Source: Volvariella volvacea V23
Taxonomy: Eukaryota > Basidiomycota > Agaricomycetes > Agaricales > Pluteaceae
NCBI GenBank assembly: GCA_000349905.1
Contig: KB722739.1
Location: forward strand, 1,376,762 to 1,440,761
Direction of reading: 5' to 3'
DNA length: 64,000 nucleotides
Below, one piece after another: positions 11,417-23,349 of the stretch; the stretch's first letter is position 1; each line of letters opens with the position of its first letter. The position numbers and the translations under genes are program-made. The notes under the pieces were generated by a model that worked only from the letters and a program-made list of their open reading frames with translations, had not been told where the DNA came from and did no database searches.

Positions 11417-12880
11417 TTACATGACCGTGCAGCTATGATCACTTGAACCCTTGGCTCTCGTACTCAATGATACTCTTGCCGCTTCGTAGAACACCTCCGT
11501 CACGCCTCGGTTGTGTTTCGAGCTGCACTCTACAAGGATATATGCATTAGAAAAGATTGGCTTGAAATCAGCAGTAGGTGACATGCCTAGGTATCGTGAT
11601 GCTCGTATCCGCCTTGCCACAGCAAGGCCTTCTTCGTATTGAACTGGATGCGTGCCATAACGTTGTAGTCGGTCCTTCACGTGTCGGTCGTCTCGTAGAT
11701 CGCATTTCAGGGCTAGATTATCGCAAAGCAAATGTTGACGTGGTTACTACAGATGCAGACTGGGAAGGGATATCGCAACGAACCAACGAGTACCAGCTGT
11801 GAAAGCAGGACTTGAGCAAAAAAGGAAGGTGCATATAGAGCACTCACAACCCACCTTGACGCCCGGACAATATTCCAGAATCTCATCTAGCCACTACCAT
11901 AATTGATAAGGTTCGTTATATCTAAGCGCCTTGAATGTGGTTCGATATGACTGAATCGTAAATACCTTTGTTTCGACATTCTCTAATGATATAGGGTTGT
12001 CTACCTGTTCGATGGCGTTAACTGGGTAAGACACCGCCATGCAGCGCAGAAAAGGGAGAACACGAAGGAGCAACGCACAGAGAAGCATATCATCACGACA
12101 TGGGTTTCGGCATATGATAGTGAGCGTAGTCTATCAAACTCTTCCTGACCTGAGTTGATAGATGAAAAGAACCGAAGAAGCCAACCATGCACCACACGTA
12201 CCGGCTGTATCCCATAGACTCAATTCCACCAGCTGTTCGTCCACCATTACATCCTGCACATAATTCTCAAACACCGTTGGCTCGCTGGATAATAATGACG
12301 TTAGTTCCAACGTCATGAGACAACAACACAGCAATAGTGACAAAAATCTGCCTCTCCAACTCTCCCAAGGTATGACTCGATGGCTAAGGAGGGTGTACGG
12401 AGCTGGAGGGCCATCGAGGGGTGTGCGTTTGAACTGGGTCGAGATACGTACTAAACTTGCGTGAAGAATCCCCTCGTGAAGACGTTCAATAAAGAAGTTT
12501 TGCCTAGAAAACATTCCAACGTTGATTTGAGCAAACCGGTTGACGAATGGGATTCCAGCGAACCAGTGGGTGGTGAGTCGCACAGCACGATCTAAATCAA
12601 CCCCTTCTCAACTCACCACAAGCGCCGTCCCCACAGACAACAACCTAGCACCATGGCACCGAAAAGCCACCCAGTTCGTTCAACAGCACAGCGGAAATCA
12701 ATACTTGTGGGTGATTGAAGTATAGGGTAGGAGTTCACCTTTCTCTGTATCTATTTTGCACAGAAAAGTACCGCATTGCTAGTTGGCATATGTTGCAAAT
12801 CAAGATCACAAAAAATCAGGACTTACTGGTCTATTTCTGCCAAATGTGGCGCCCCGGGATGATGTCCCACACAAAGACAT
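11417..12880 (-). CDS. RHO3: Rho-family small GTPase, Rho3-type
   Basis: This is a GTP-binding switch for polarized growth and exocytosis in fungi. The exons assemble as MSLCGTSSRGATFGRNRP, IQRK, then the P-loop GDGACGKTSLLNVFTRGFF. The effector loop is PTVFENYVQDVMVDEQLVEL, switch II is WDTAGQEEFDRLRSLSY, followed by HVVMICFSV and DNPISLENVETK. Next are the LKCDLRDD base-recognition motif, HPVQYEEGLAVARRIRASRY, ECSSKHNRGVTEVFYEAARV and a C-terminal CAAX box, CTVM. The LKCDLR motif, RHVKDRLQRYG insert and SSKHNRGV segment resemble Rho3 more than Rho1, Cdc42 or Rac. The M at the CAAX end predicts farnesylation, an inference from the general rule. The start at 12880 supplies the short N-terminus expected before the P-loop. 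One intron, at 11530-11586, has a GC donor and keeps the reading frame open (see separate entry). Confidence 0.9.
11530..11586 (-). other. In-frame 57-nt GC-AG intron in RHO3
   Basis: The exon ends ...CGA TAC CTA G, followed by gcatgt. The acceptor is cttgtag, then AG TGC AGC. Removal joins RYL to ECSSKHN, the conserved G5 box. The 57 nt are a multiple of three with no stop, so retention would insert 19 residues immediately before the G5 motif. Confidence 0.75.
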
Positions 12881-13302
12881 AACTAACTGCAATTATGGGC
12901 GTCGTGCAACGTAAAGCGGAGGTGACTGTCTAGATATATTGAAGAGGTGGTTTCCTGTATAAGCGTATGAAAAGTGCGAGAAGGAAGAGGAGATTGGGAG
13001 CCGGGTGACGAGAACGACAATGGAGGAGGAGTTGGGTGATGAATTCGGTAATCCCTCCAATGTAACCTCCACCTTCATTTCCCTTTCTGGGCTGCCTCGG
13101 CGGCCACGTGCGTTTCCTTTTTCGTATCATCGACTCGGCCAGGAACTCTGACAGCTTAGAAATGTTTCGATTTATTACAAGCAGTTATGATACGCACTCT
13201 AGTACATGTATACATATGGACCTGATTACGATACAATAACAAGAGAAAAACAGAAATACAAAACTAGATCAGAGTCGGGTATTGGTATTTCTCTGACACC
13301 CT
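12881..13302 (-). other. Intergenic, Rho3 promoter side
   Basis: About 420 bp between the Rho3 start and the stop of the next minus-strand gene. Short hydrophobic-looking ORFs are present but lack context. I see no gene here. Confidence 0.45.
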
Positions 13303-16300
13303 TTACGAGTTCGTGCGGCCTGTAAACGTCTGGACGAATTCATACCACGCACTATCCATCGTTTCTTCAGGCGTCCCCGAGTTTCTTGCCGGACTCCCAT
13401 TGATGTTGCCACCCCCACTGAAATTGCTGGAATTCGAGATCGGAGACGGGGCAAACACGCCGGGCGGCACGTTCATCGAGTAATCGAAGACCGGGAAGTA
13501 TTGCGGAATAGAAGGAGCGGTGTTTGCGCTGCTCGTGGAGGTAACACTCGAGGCGCCAATGTGACTATGTTGTTGCTGATCAACCATTAATCCAAGTGGC
13601 TGTTGCTGGTGTTGTGAACGTGATGGTGAGTATTGCTGCACCTGAGCGTGCTGCTGTTGGTGTTGTTGATTGAACCGCGGGACAGGATCCGCAGAGAATG
13701 ACTGATAGCCTGTCATATTATACATGTAGTCCTGTGTCACTTGGATGTCTGGTCCCGCACTGGATTGCCCTTGATGCAACTGCGGTTGTTGGGGTGGTTG
13801 CTGTTGGAGCTGCTCTGGTACGGAGATATCGTGACCCCGACTGAATGTACCCAGGTAACTCCTGAGGTTCGAATCCATCTCCCCAAATGACACAGGGAAG
13901 GGAACAACTGGTCCGCCAGAAGTCGGTGACCATGTTTGTGGCGTTGGTGGTCCTGGCTTTTCTTCGACCAAGCGAGTCTTTCCTCCGAGCATGGACAGTT
14001 CATCATTATCATTTTCGGGCGAGTTGGGTTCTTGTACTCCCATGAGCCTTCCTATGGGTGATGCATTGCCATTCTTAAAGTCATTCAAGCTGATATGCGC
14101 TCTCTCCCGCAGTTTAAGCATGATTTCCTAGGTTGCATTTAAATCGAAATTCGCGAAGCTTGCCAAAAGAATACTCACCAGCACTTTTTCAGCATGGAAT
14201 CCCCCGGCCGCCTTCGAAAATAGTTCGCATGCCGAATCCAATTGTAACAATGCCGAGGGTGCCACACTCATCGAAGGGCATCGAGTGACAATTGACCCCA
14301 GGACAATCTATAGAACGTAGGTTGGAAATCATGAAATCGAGATGTTTGTCAGGCTGAATCAGCTTCGTAATGCAATTGACTTACGGCACATGAGAACATA
14401 TGTGTCCACAAGAACCACATTCGTTCAGTTGGCTCCTTCAATTGTGAGTGCAGATTCCGCATAAGGGCAATCAAGGAACCTGCACTACGATAAGCAGCTA
14501 TCACAGATGTCCCGTAGGGGCTGCCAAGTGGGTCCTTCGGATGATCGCTGACAGCCCTGGCGAAGAAGCTCCTATGTAAGTAGAGCAAATCTGGACATTG
14601 ACACATGACGAGCATAAATATGGCATAGGCGATAAGTCAGCTCCAATCGGCAACGAAAGTCATTCCGACAACTACGCACTAGTTTCTCGTATTGCAAGCA
14701 CGATGTGCCTTTGCAGGGTTAGCATGACAGTTTCGGGATATCCACCAGACCTAGGTTCTGAATTTCCGAAGCCTGCAACCTGGAGAATAGGAGGGACAGG
14801 AAAAGCTCGCATCTTTCTGTCGAGTGATAATACAGTAGCATATGTCGGCATCTTGGCCCCGAATGCTTGGTCATGGAGAAGATTCATGCACTCCGAGGTG
14901 AACCGATGTTTCCACGCATGGACTGCACGTAGCAAGTGCATCAGTGAGATATGAACAATATTCAGGACTACCTGTCAAACTCACAACATTGCTCATCTGT
15001 CGGATCTGCAAATGGAACTTTACAGTCGATATGGGGCAGAGCAAATGAAGGCGGTCGGCCGAAAGTTAGACACTGCCACGAGTCATATGTAAACATCTCC
15101 CAGAACAACTCTCGTCGACGCTGGGTCTCGGTAGTATCTTTCTTGAAGCGTCCATAGTCCCGGTCTGGATAACGGTTAGCGAGTCAAGGGGATTTGACGC
15201 CGTGTGTTACTCACGAAGACCAATCTATTGGACATCAAATCAATATTAACAGGTTGAATGGACAATATCATCAGTGCTTACACTCTGTCCGACCTTAACT
15301 GCTAAACCCATAATGGCCCACCGGGCGCCTGACTTCGTCCCATGGCGATCGGCCAAGAACAAGTAAAACGTCATCAAATACTGCAAAAGTATGAGAATGG
15401 CCTCGAATGAAATGCAACACTTCCTTACCAATGCTTGTACAGCAGTAATAGAAGGATCGTCAAAGAATGAGTAGCGGAACAATGCCGCTCTGGCCAATTG
15501 ATGGTATTTCTCTGCGTCAACATTGTATGCTTGCGATGACATTTCCATAAGAGAACCAATAGCAAGAACGAGAAACATCAGTGATAAGCGTTGAGAGACA
15601 GTCCGATCGTCAGTGAGTTGAGCCTGGACAGCCGGATCGTAGAATTGTGTGCAGATTTCGTTGTTAAGCCATTCCGATGATATTGGATTGTACCTTGTAT
15701 ACGGGTCATTCCCCTTGGGCATCAATCCGAAAAAGGCTAAGAATTACTCACATCCATGCAGCATATGTGTAATAGCTAGCTCGTAATTCGAGCATCCTTT
15801 GTGGGAGTGGAAGGAAGCAGAGAAGGTCATCTATGCCAACATGCTTGTCGTGTGTGGAATGTGGACCACTTGCGGGAGATACAGGAAGAGCAGATGCGAG
15901 TTCGAGAATTTCCATGGGCAGTAGCTTTTGCATTTCGCCATAAGCACTATTAACCTCATCCTCGGGCAACTCGTTCTGGAGGCGTTTCACGTCAACGCGT
16001 TGCTCAGAGAGGACTAATTTAACTCACTGAAAGGAAAAACTTGACAGGTCGGTGTGGTTAGCTAGATCCACATGGCGGAGTAAATTTTCAGTGACACTTA
16101 CGACAGAATTAGCAATACCCCCATAGTATTTCGCCTGGCCCCCTTGACCAAGGGACAAAGAGCCAAATGCATCAACAACATCAGGATTCGACTCCTCCTC
16201 CTTTACTGCGTTGGACTGCGCATTTCTAAAGGCAGGTGCTTCTCGTTGCAAAGGTGCTTTGATTTGTAGTAGTTCTGGTGTCAATAAAGGATGCTGTTCT

Positions 16301-16789
16301 GTTGTGTGTTGCATATGTGACTCGCGTAACGCATCTTCGAGCTCCCTGATACGAATGCACAGCTCTGATATCTTCTCGTGGAGCTCTTGCGTCGAGGCAA
16401 GGACGAAGCTAATACGGTATGTGGTGATCAATACTGCTGATTTGCAGTGAGGCTGAAAGTGGTATACCGATTGCCTTGGCCTGTCGTCAGTGACCCCTGT
16501 CCCCCCGTTAATGAGCTTGGGTGGCGTAATCGATTATTCAACTCACATCTGGACAAATTGCCCCGCATCCTCGTTTCACGCAAGAACCACATGGAATGTT
16601 ACGATCGCATTTGAGTTTGAGGCTGGCGACCAGGTGTTATAAGGACCACTCTCCAGATGAGATAAGGCGGAAGACGGCGTACCGTCTGCATTCTGCACAG
16701 CTTAGTCGAGTAGCGCCGTGTCTCTTGCGCCTCTTCTCGGGCGCTGTGTGGTTCATATCCATCGCTCTGTCGGCGTACAAAGGCGACAT
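13303..16789 (-). CDS. Zn2Cys6 fungal transcription factor (copy 1)
   Basis: This is a sequence-specific nuclear regulator. The first exons read MSPLYADRAMDMN, a basic stretch, then the binuclear zinc cluster LSCAECRR + LKLKCDRNIPCGSCVKRG + CGAICPD, with the spacing C-x2-C-x6-C-x5-C-x2-C-x8-C. A coiled-coil dimerization region follows (ELHEKISELCIRIRELEDAL), then HPLLTPELLQIK. The middle is a fungal-specific transcription factor domain: FLVLAIGSLMEMS, LARAALFRYSFFDDPSI, ETQRRRELFWEMFTYDSWQC and LTFGRPPSFALPHID. The C-terminal part has ELSMLGGKTRLVEEK followed by a long Gln/His/Ser/Pro-rich tail, typical of activation regions. The last residues are WYEFVQTFTGRTNS. The start at 16789 was chosen because it is the first ATG in frame with the zinc cluster. 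A close paralogue lies in opposite orientation at 25365-28652. The regulated genes are unknown; I could not assign an orthologue. Confidence 0.88.
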
Positions 16790-18079
16790 GGAGGAGAGAA
16801 AGCGGAGTTGATGGCAAGGAGGAGAAAGAAGTAAGGTTGAGTTGGTGCATCTTTGGATTTATGGCTCTGTACTTGTATATACAACTCTCCAGCTGAATGA
16901 GTGCCTCGCGGAGATCTCCGGCCCGATATACGTCCGCTCTTGACTGGCTTGTGGCAGTGCCCTATCAAGTGTCTCGCTTCCCCGCAGGCCTTGAGATTGA
17001 ATGGAGCAGCCAGAATTTCCGGGACTTTCGTACTAGCGAGGCTCTGGATCACCCGCGTTGGCCGCTTCGACTCCTTCTGCGGAGTTGTGAACGTTGATAC
17101 AAACACATCAAACATTGGCAGTCGCAACAAGTCGAGGCTATAACACCTGGACCCACAACTCCGCAAGCAAGCCTTTGTGTTCCTCAAAGCGGCTGAGGCA
17201 CTGTCTTATCAACACGCGGTTCTACCAGAAGGTGCTGCAGCATGAGCTGTTACCACGACTGGGTTCAATGACCCGACAATGTATCATTCGAACCATTTCG
17301 TGGAATTCTGAGGAGCCTACAACATCGGTCTGAACAATGTCCCCTCGTGTCCCTGGTGTGAGACTGAACGTGTAAGGGCACCGTTCGTACCCTGCAGCGA
17401 AATACTCCTACAACGTCGGAATATAAGGCTAGCAAACCCATATTGGGTACTTCAGCCCCAATAGTCCTCATTGCACAACTTCGTCATTGATCTGCTCCTT
17501 TGATCGGCTCGACGCATTCATATTCAATGTCCCTCATTGTCCTTTGTCACCGGAATGAAGTCAAGACCCATCAGAAAGGTCCACATTACATATGTTGCAG
17601 GCCTCGGGATGGATTCGCACTTCGTGCGCCGTCCATCGCGTGCAGACGACAAATGAGCTATTATACTCTGATCAAGCCTTAGGGCACTTCAGCACATGCT
17701 GCTCAGATTGACATCATGAATCCACACGGAAGCAGCAATATATCATCCGTTAATTGAGAGGATTCCGATATTTATAATAGGTACACCCCGACCTATCTTT
17801 GATACACGATTACGACCCAGCTTTAATTCAGATAATGTAGGGTGATAGATAGTCGTCCTTGAGAATAAAGAGAATCTTTGGGGCCATCAAATCCAGAGTA
17901 TATGCGCATACCGAATGTCTAAAAGAATAGAGTGATCGTATAGGAGAGTAAGAGAAACCGTTAAAAAAAGGATATAAGCGTGTCGAGCATAAACAAGAGG
18001 TACCGATCAACGAAGAAGTAATCGAGTGAAACAATGTCGGTGACAACGGCCGTCTCGATCAAAGGAGTGAATGGGTGAA
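16790..18079. other. Intergenic 1.3 kb, no gene assigned
   Basis: This lies between the promoter of copy 1 of the Zn2Cys6 factor and the 3' end of the coiled-coil gene. Longer open frames (for example minus-strand 16753-17187) show no family motif and overlap the promoter side. The 17700-18060 part is A/T-rich and fits a 3' flank. I see no RNA gene. Confidence 0.4.
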
Positions 18080-19560
18080 TTAACTAGTTAAGACGCCCGT
18101 GACGTTCCTGCGCGGTTCACCAGACAGGTCGCCCTTTGGCAACTCGGAAGTGATATCTGAAATGCTGGCGACATCCCGCACGATGATGCTACCGTTGGCA
18201 TCACCAGCGGGACTGACAGGTTCCGCGACTGAGGAGGTATCAGAGGAACTGTACAAAGAGTCTCGCTGATGATCGGGGGATGTGCCTGTAGAGCTTATAT
18301 TGTGTGATTGAGGTAGAGGTGGCGAGCCGATAGAAGAGACGCTCGCGGTGCGTGACGAGAAGAACCCGCCAATCTTCTTCGACAATGGGGCCTGAGGTGG
18401 CGACGTTTGTGTGGTATGAAGTGAAGCGAAGCTCGGCGACGGCGATTTCGTGATCGCTTCTGGAGTTTTCCAAAGTTTGAAGCCCCATCCTCCCGCCCCT
18501 GTCTTTTCCGACGAAGATGTCTGTGCTTGTGGCGGTAGTGGATTACCCGCCGCCCCGACATTGTTCTCAGCGATGAATTCCCGTAGAACTTTAACGCATG
18601 ACTCTGAGGCATCCTTTGCTTCGTTGGCCTCATTTAATTCGTGCCTTGTTTGTTCCAACTCTTCCTTCAATTTCTCCACTTCTTTCTTCAGTCCCTCGTT
18701 CTCAAGGACTTGCGGGTCTAGCATATCTCCAGGTCCAGTTAACCCCAGACCAAAGAGGCCGGAGATCCGACGTGCACTAGAAGGTGGATGTGACGTAAAT
18801 GCATCCTAAACGCGACACGTCAGTTTCAAGGAACGAAATAAGAGGGAAATAACGAACCCCGTTCGTGTCAGTCACAGAGGAAATACGCCTATGTCCCTGC
18901 CCAGTAGGGCGTGTGGCGAGCGTGCTCCCGGTCAATGGGGTGAAAGATGCCCTCTTCGATGATGGCGGGCTACTAAAGCTAGCGATCCCGGCCCGTGACA
19001 AGTCTAAAGGAGCAGGGACTGCGCTGTTGCGTCGGCTCTCAGTCTGCAGTCGCATCAAACCACGTCTGTGTATGCCACCAGCCCGGAACATGAGTAAACC
19101 ACCCCCACGAAGGACGAGTGGAAGAAACCCACCTGCTCTCCTCAACTTTGGTTCTTAGCATCGCAATGGAATCCTCGTCGTCTTTAATCTTATTTCTAGC
19201 TTCTGCCAATTCTCCTTCCAAACTCTTAACTTTGTCGTCCGTTTGTTGGATCGTCTCCTTCATCCCAGCCTCCTTCGACTCGGCATCCACTAACATCTGG
19301 CGTAATTGATCTCTCTCTTTCGTAATATCTGACAATGAGTGTTGTAGCTGCGTAACGAGATGTTGGAGAACCTGAGGGTCAAGGGACGCTACGTTCTTGT
19401 CCCCTTGGTTCTCAACATCATAAGAAGGCGTGGGTGGTTGCGAGTCCATGTTAAGCTGTCGTTCGAGTTCCAGACTGAGGTCAATGGAGTAATGCCTCTG
19501 GGTCTTTCCTGATTCGGCGGGTGTATCGTGGTCTGTCGTTGGCTGTGTGCCGGTGGGCAT
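18080..19560 (-). CDS. Coiled-coil protein of unknown function
   Basis: I do not recognise a named family. The reading starts MPTGTQPTTDHDTPAESGKT, then HYSIDLSLELERQLNMDSQP. A first coiled coil covers roughly residues 55-145 (LDPQVLQHLVTQLQHSLSDI, KVKSLEGELAEARNKIKDDE, AMLRTKVEESR). After an intron comes a Ser-rich linker (RRNSAVPAPLDLSRAGIASF). After a second intron come HPPSSARRISGLFGLGLTGP, a second coiled coil (NEGLKKEVEKLKEELEQTRH) and the short conserved-looking block ESCVKVLREFIAENNVG. The C-terminus has WGFKLWK, KKIGGFFSSR and many Ser/Thr/Pro residues. The repeated LDPQVL(Q/E) before each coiled coil suggests an internal duplication. Known fungal proteins with paired coiled coils and Ser-rich tails include vesicle-tethering and GEF proteins such as Sec2, but I see no diagnostic Sec2 residues. 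The start at 19560 was preferred over an upstream ATG at 19746, whose extra residues look like untranslated sequence. Confidence 0.7.
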
Positions 19561-20155
19561 AGGAGCAAGGCTGTGGGTCGTAATGTTCCAGAATAAGAAT
19601 GAATGAGGGGAAAAGTAGATTGTTGCAGGCAGGGGGGAAAGGAAAGCGAATGTTTGGAGGGAGGCGGGGTATAAATCGCCGAATTTTATTGGGAGTAACC
19701 AAGAGGTCAAGTCAATTGTACCACATGCAAACAGGTGGTTGTCCAAGTTTGCTTTTATTTATTGTCACATGCACCAATTTCAGAACATTGGCCATAAGAT
19801 GAGTCCCAGCACACACCGTGGGTGGTATAGATTTAAAGTACAATAGCCATGGTGCACCGGAGACACACAGCCTGGGTCTAACCCATTGACTCGGCTCCAA
19901 AGCGACTCTGAACAGGTTAATACTCTCATCCTCTCCTACACCGAAGCTATAACCGACCGGCCAATGAGTAAGATCCACCCTCTGACCTCCACGTGGCACG
20001 CCAGAACCAACAATCAGCAGTTCGATGGTATGACATTCATAGGATCCCAAAATCTTCAAAATCATTACTTACACCGAGACAAGAAACTAGGCTATGTATA
20101 CAAATCAAGCACTCTTTACTTCTTTCGTTCTCTGTGTTTGCTCTACTTTCTCTTG
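19561..20155 (-). other. Intergenic, promoter of the coiled-coil gene
   Basis: About 600 bp. It contains a cacgtg-containing site (ccacgtggcac, near 19990) that could be bound by bHLH regulators; this is only a sequence match. No coding sequence is supported beyond a possible upstream extension of the coiled-coil gene to 19746. Confidence 0.35.
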
Positions 20156-22910
20156 TCACTCTGATAAGTGGGTAAGGGGATCAACGCAGATGATACCGTC
20201 CCGTTCGCTCCACGGGTATCCCCACTTATGAATCCATTCCCGCACTCCGGTTGCCAGGCGGTTTCGGGAGGCGCCTCTGGCTACATCCTGTGTCCCAGTG
20301 TGCTTTTCTTCACCCACGATAACATAGGCTGTGGTACAAGAAGATTAGACCCTTTGAACATGTGGACAGTATTTGAATACTTACCTAGGCCATAGAAGTG
20401 TTCTTTCTCCAACTACAAACTAAATTAGAACACGCAAACAAGAGGATCACCCGGCAAGCTTACCGCGAGCAAAAATTCCTCCAACACTTCCGTCGCCTCG
20501 TTGGAATGCAAACCATGCAGATCGAGTACACACTCCGTTCTTTCTTCCGCAGTCAACTTGTCATCGCCACGACCAGCAATGCCAAGGCAGATGCCTAATC
20601 CTCCACCACAAACCTTGCCTCTTGCAGAGCGGTCACCCGGGTCATCAGACCAACCAGCATCTCTGTTCCTCACTGCCTGTTCGGCGACTTTAGCCCTCTC
20701 TCGCACGAGTTTCCCAGCAGCACCAGCCATTTCGGCTGCCATCTTTCCATTGAGATCGTGTCCCTCCCTGCTGAATCGCTTCGCAGCCGCACCATCCCCA
20801 CGCCTCCAAGCATGTGCAGCACGTGAAAGACATGCATTCCGTGCTGCCCCTAACTGTAGAGCCCTTGACCGATAGGCCATATACAAATTGCTGACCGATT
20901 CGCCGGTGGGTAAGGTTGGAAGCAAGGTAGCAGGACGTAATTTAATGCGGGGTGAAGGCCTTGGTGCAACAATCGCAGAACGATGGTGCAAATTCTCTGA
21001 AGAGGGTCCCATGCCATCTCTTCTGCTAGGTGCATATTCATTTTGGGCAGGGGCACCCTTTTTCACCGCTGCAGCGAACCTAGTGCGTCCGGGATCCATG
21101 TAAGGCGTTCCGTTGCGCCTGCCACGGTTAACATTAGCGGACTCGTAGCCCAGTGCAGGAAACTCGTCCAGAGGGGCATGGTGCATCTGTGGCATTGGAC
21201 CATTATTTGGCTGTAGGCTGGTACGAGCCATGGCCGCACTTAGTTGACCCATGTCAACATCCTGCGGTAGACGATGCAGGAACTCGCAATTCTCGTGTTT
21301 AGCGCATGCACCCCTTAACCAGAAACGGCACAAAGCCCTTTCGAGATCATGACTGAAATTCCATGCAGTGTATTGAATAAAAACGCGTTATGAATAGCAC
21401 TACAATAGACAATACCCACCTGTAACGGCAGTCCGCCCGGAGGCATTCACCTGCAACAAAATACCTGCACACTCGAGTGTTGGTACCAGGTGCGCCCCTT
21501 CCATTGCCAAAACGAGCGGTCCCACGGTGAGGAGCAAAAACAAAGCCTCTACCACCACGAACGACACCATTTCCAGAAATTAAGGTAACACGATTGCCCA
21601 TTGATTGCGTGCGGATTTGTGGGGCTGGTTGGGGCGCCTGAGGTAGAGCTCGATCAACGAGCCACGCCATCGCTTTGTCAAAATCAAAACCATTGGCAGC
21701 CAAAGCGTCTTCCAACTCTGACGGTGCTAGCGACGATCCAAAAACGGAACTAAGCACGTCAAAGGGTGTCATACCATCAGTCAAGAGAGCCGCCGTATCC
21801 GGGTCCATGTCCATGTCGCCGTCATACTGCACAAGGGAATCGGGTGGCATGTAACCGTACGGGACTGTATACGGTGGTTGATTGTCCTGATACAGCGCTT
21901 CATCCGGGGACCGTGAGGAGTTTGATGCCATGGACCATTGTGCGTCGTAATCCGAATTTGGAACGTTATTATAGACGGCCTCAGTTGCGAATGGGTTAAA
22001 AGGATCGTTCTCCTCATCGAAATCACTAGGACGAACTGAGGAGCGCAAGGAACTAGGGGTAGCTGCTCTAGTCAACAGAGACTGATCGGGGATAAGGGGA
22101 GCAGCAATAGCAAGCTTGGAGGGCGCTCGAGGTGAGGTACTGTGCGCCCAGAGGTCGGGCGACTCTGATCTCGTCATGATGCCAGGGGTAGATGAGGCAG
22201 CAGAAAGCGGTCGAGGAATGGGCTTGAACTCTGTGGCTCTAGCATTGAGGAGCCTAGGGGATGAGAGGGGAGAAGCAGGTAGGCTGGCGGTAAATTGGGC
22301 ATGTGCTTGAGTTGCTTGAGCGTGAGCAAGAATGGGCGAAGACGAAGGAGAATAGTCGCTGCGAGCACTCATGTAGGAATCTGACCTCGCGATGCCGCCG
22401 GCCAATGGTGAGGTTACAGGAGTGTGGGGTCTACGAAAGACGAGTGTCAATGGAGAACCGGGATTGGATGCAGGAGTGTCAGGTCGCGCTGGGTGCAACC
22501 TGGCTGAATTAGTGGATGCTCGAGATGATGGCCGGGAGATTGGTCGGCGAGTGGGTGTCAGGAATAGGAAAGGAACGCCTGCAATATCATCTCGATGTCT
22601 ATGCATCAAATCTAAGACATTTTGCTCCAGCTAACCGAAAAGAATCAGTGGCAAAGCCCAGAAGATAAGATAAACCCTTTACAGAATCACTGTCCATGTC
22701 GAAAGTCTGTTTGAGGAGGGTCTTGAGTTCGTCCTCCTTCTCGTCTGCAATCAAAGACACGACTTCGTTGACCAGGGAGCTTGGGAGACGGCTCATTTCA
22801 TCTCCATCTGGGTCGTTGTCAATGCTGTCTAGTGGCTTGTACTGACGGGAGAGCGCCAACAGCTGGGCTCGGGTGTGGGGAAACTTGAAGGTCGAGGAGT
22901 CTGCAGTCAT
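20156..22910 (-). CDS. CUE-like + tandem CCCH zinc finger + DUF1771/Smr protein
   Basis: This is a predicted RNA-binding protein with a Smr nuclease domain, related in architecture to yeast Cue2 and human N4BP2, which act on stalled ribosomes. The N-terminus reads MTADSSTFKFPHTRAQLLAL, followed by LEQNVLDLMHRHRDDIAGVP. A long Ser/Pro-rich region follows. A CUE/UBA-like helix bundle comes next (MTPFDVLSSVFGSSLAPSEL, ALAANGFDFDKAMAWLVD). Then two CCCH fingers: CRYFVAGECLRADCRYSH (C-x7-C-x4-C-x3-H) and CRFWLRGACAKHENCEFLH (C-x7-C-x5-C-x3-H). A DUF1771 helical pair follows (YRSRALQLGAARNACLSRAA). The Smr domain has CVLDLHGLHSNEATEVLEEF, EKEHFYGL, VGEEKHTG and ends CVDPLTHLSE. DLHGLH and the TG-containing segment are the expected Smr motifs. 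Introns are few and short. The start was set at the ATG giving MTADSS; an upstream ATG at 23039 would add a hydrophobic stretch that looks spurious. The next minus-strand gene upstream is Tsr4. Confidence 0.85.
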
Positions 22911-23349
22911 ATTGGAATTTGAGGATTCCCCGGGGAGATGGGCCAAATTCTGGGCGAGAAGAGAAAGATGGGGCATTCTAAGAAACTCTGGCAAAGATTG
23001 AACACAAAAAGAGAGCAGGGACAGCCAAACTATGCTCAAGCGCCGTGTTGGAGGCTCTTGGCGGTATCATGCCATAACCTTTATTAGACCAAACAAAGAC
23101 CTGCTTGTATTCTCAGCGTCTTGTTACCCAATATAGACTATTTATAGTTCACTCTGCAATAAGTGCTGTTCAGACCGTGCCAGTCACGTCAGGATCCCTG
23201 GAACGCCACTTAATACATTGATAGCAGCTGTTACCATGTACACCAGCTGCACACCACAGCCTCTAGGACATGAAATCAAATAAGCGCTAGGCATAGCCGC
23301 CCGCCCTCTGGAGGTGTTCTGTCGCCGGGCTTCGCGGAGGCCTGTGCCC
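22911..23349 (-). other. Intergenic between the Tsr4 and Smr genes
   Basis: About 440 bp joining the 3' end of Tsr4 to the start of the Smr-domain gene, both on the minus strand. No independent coding sequence is supported. Confidence 0.4.

Noticed and set aside
16753..17187. Minus-strand 144-residue ORF upstream of the Zn2Cys6 factor
   Set aside because: No recognizable domain, it overlaps the first exon of the factor in another frame, and there is no splice context.
20501..20875. Plus-strand ORF of 124 residues
   Set aside because: Antisense of the DUF1771/Smr coding exon.
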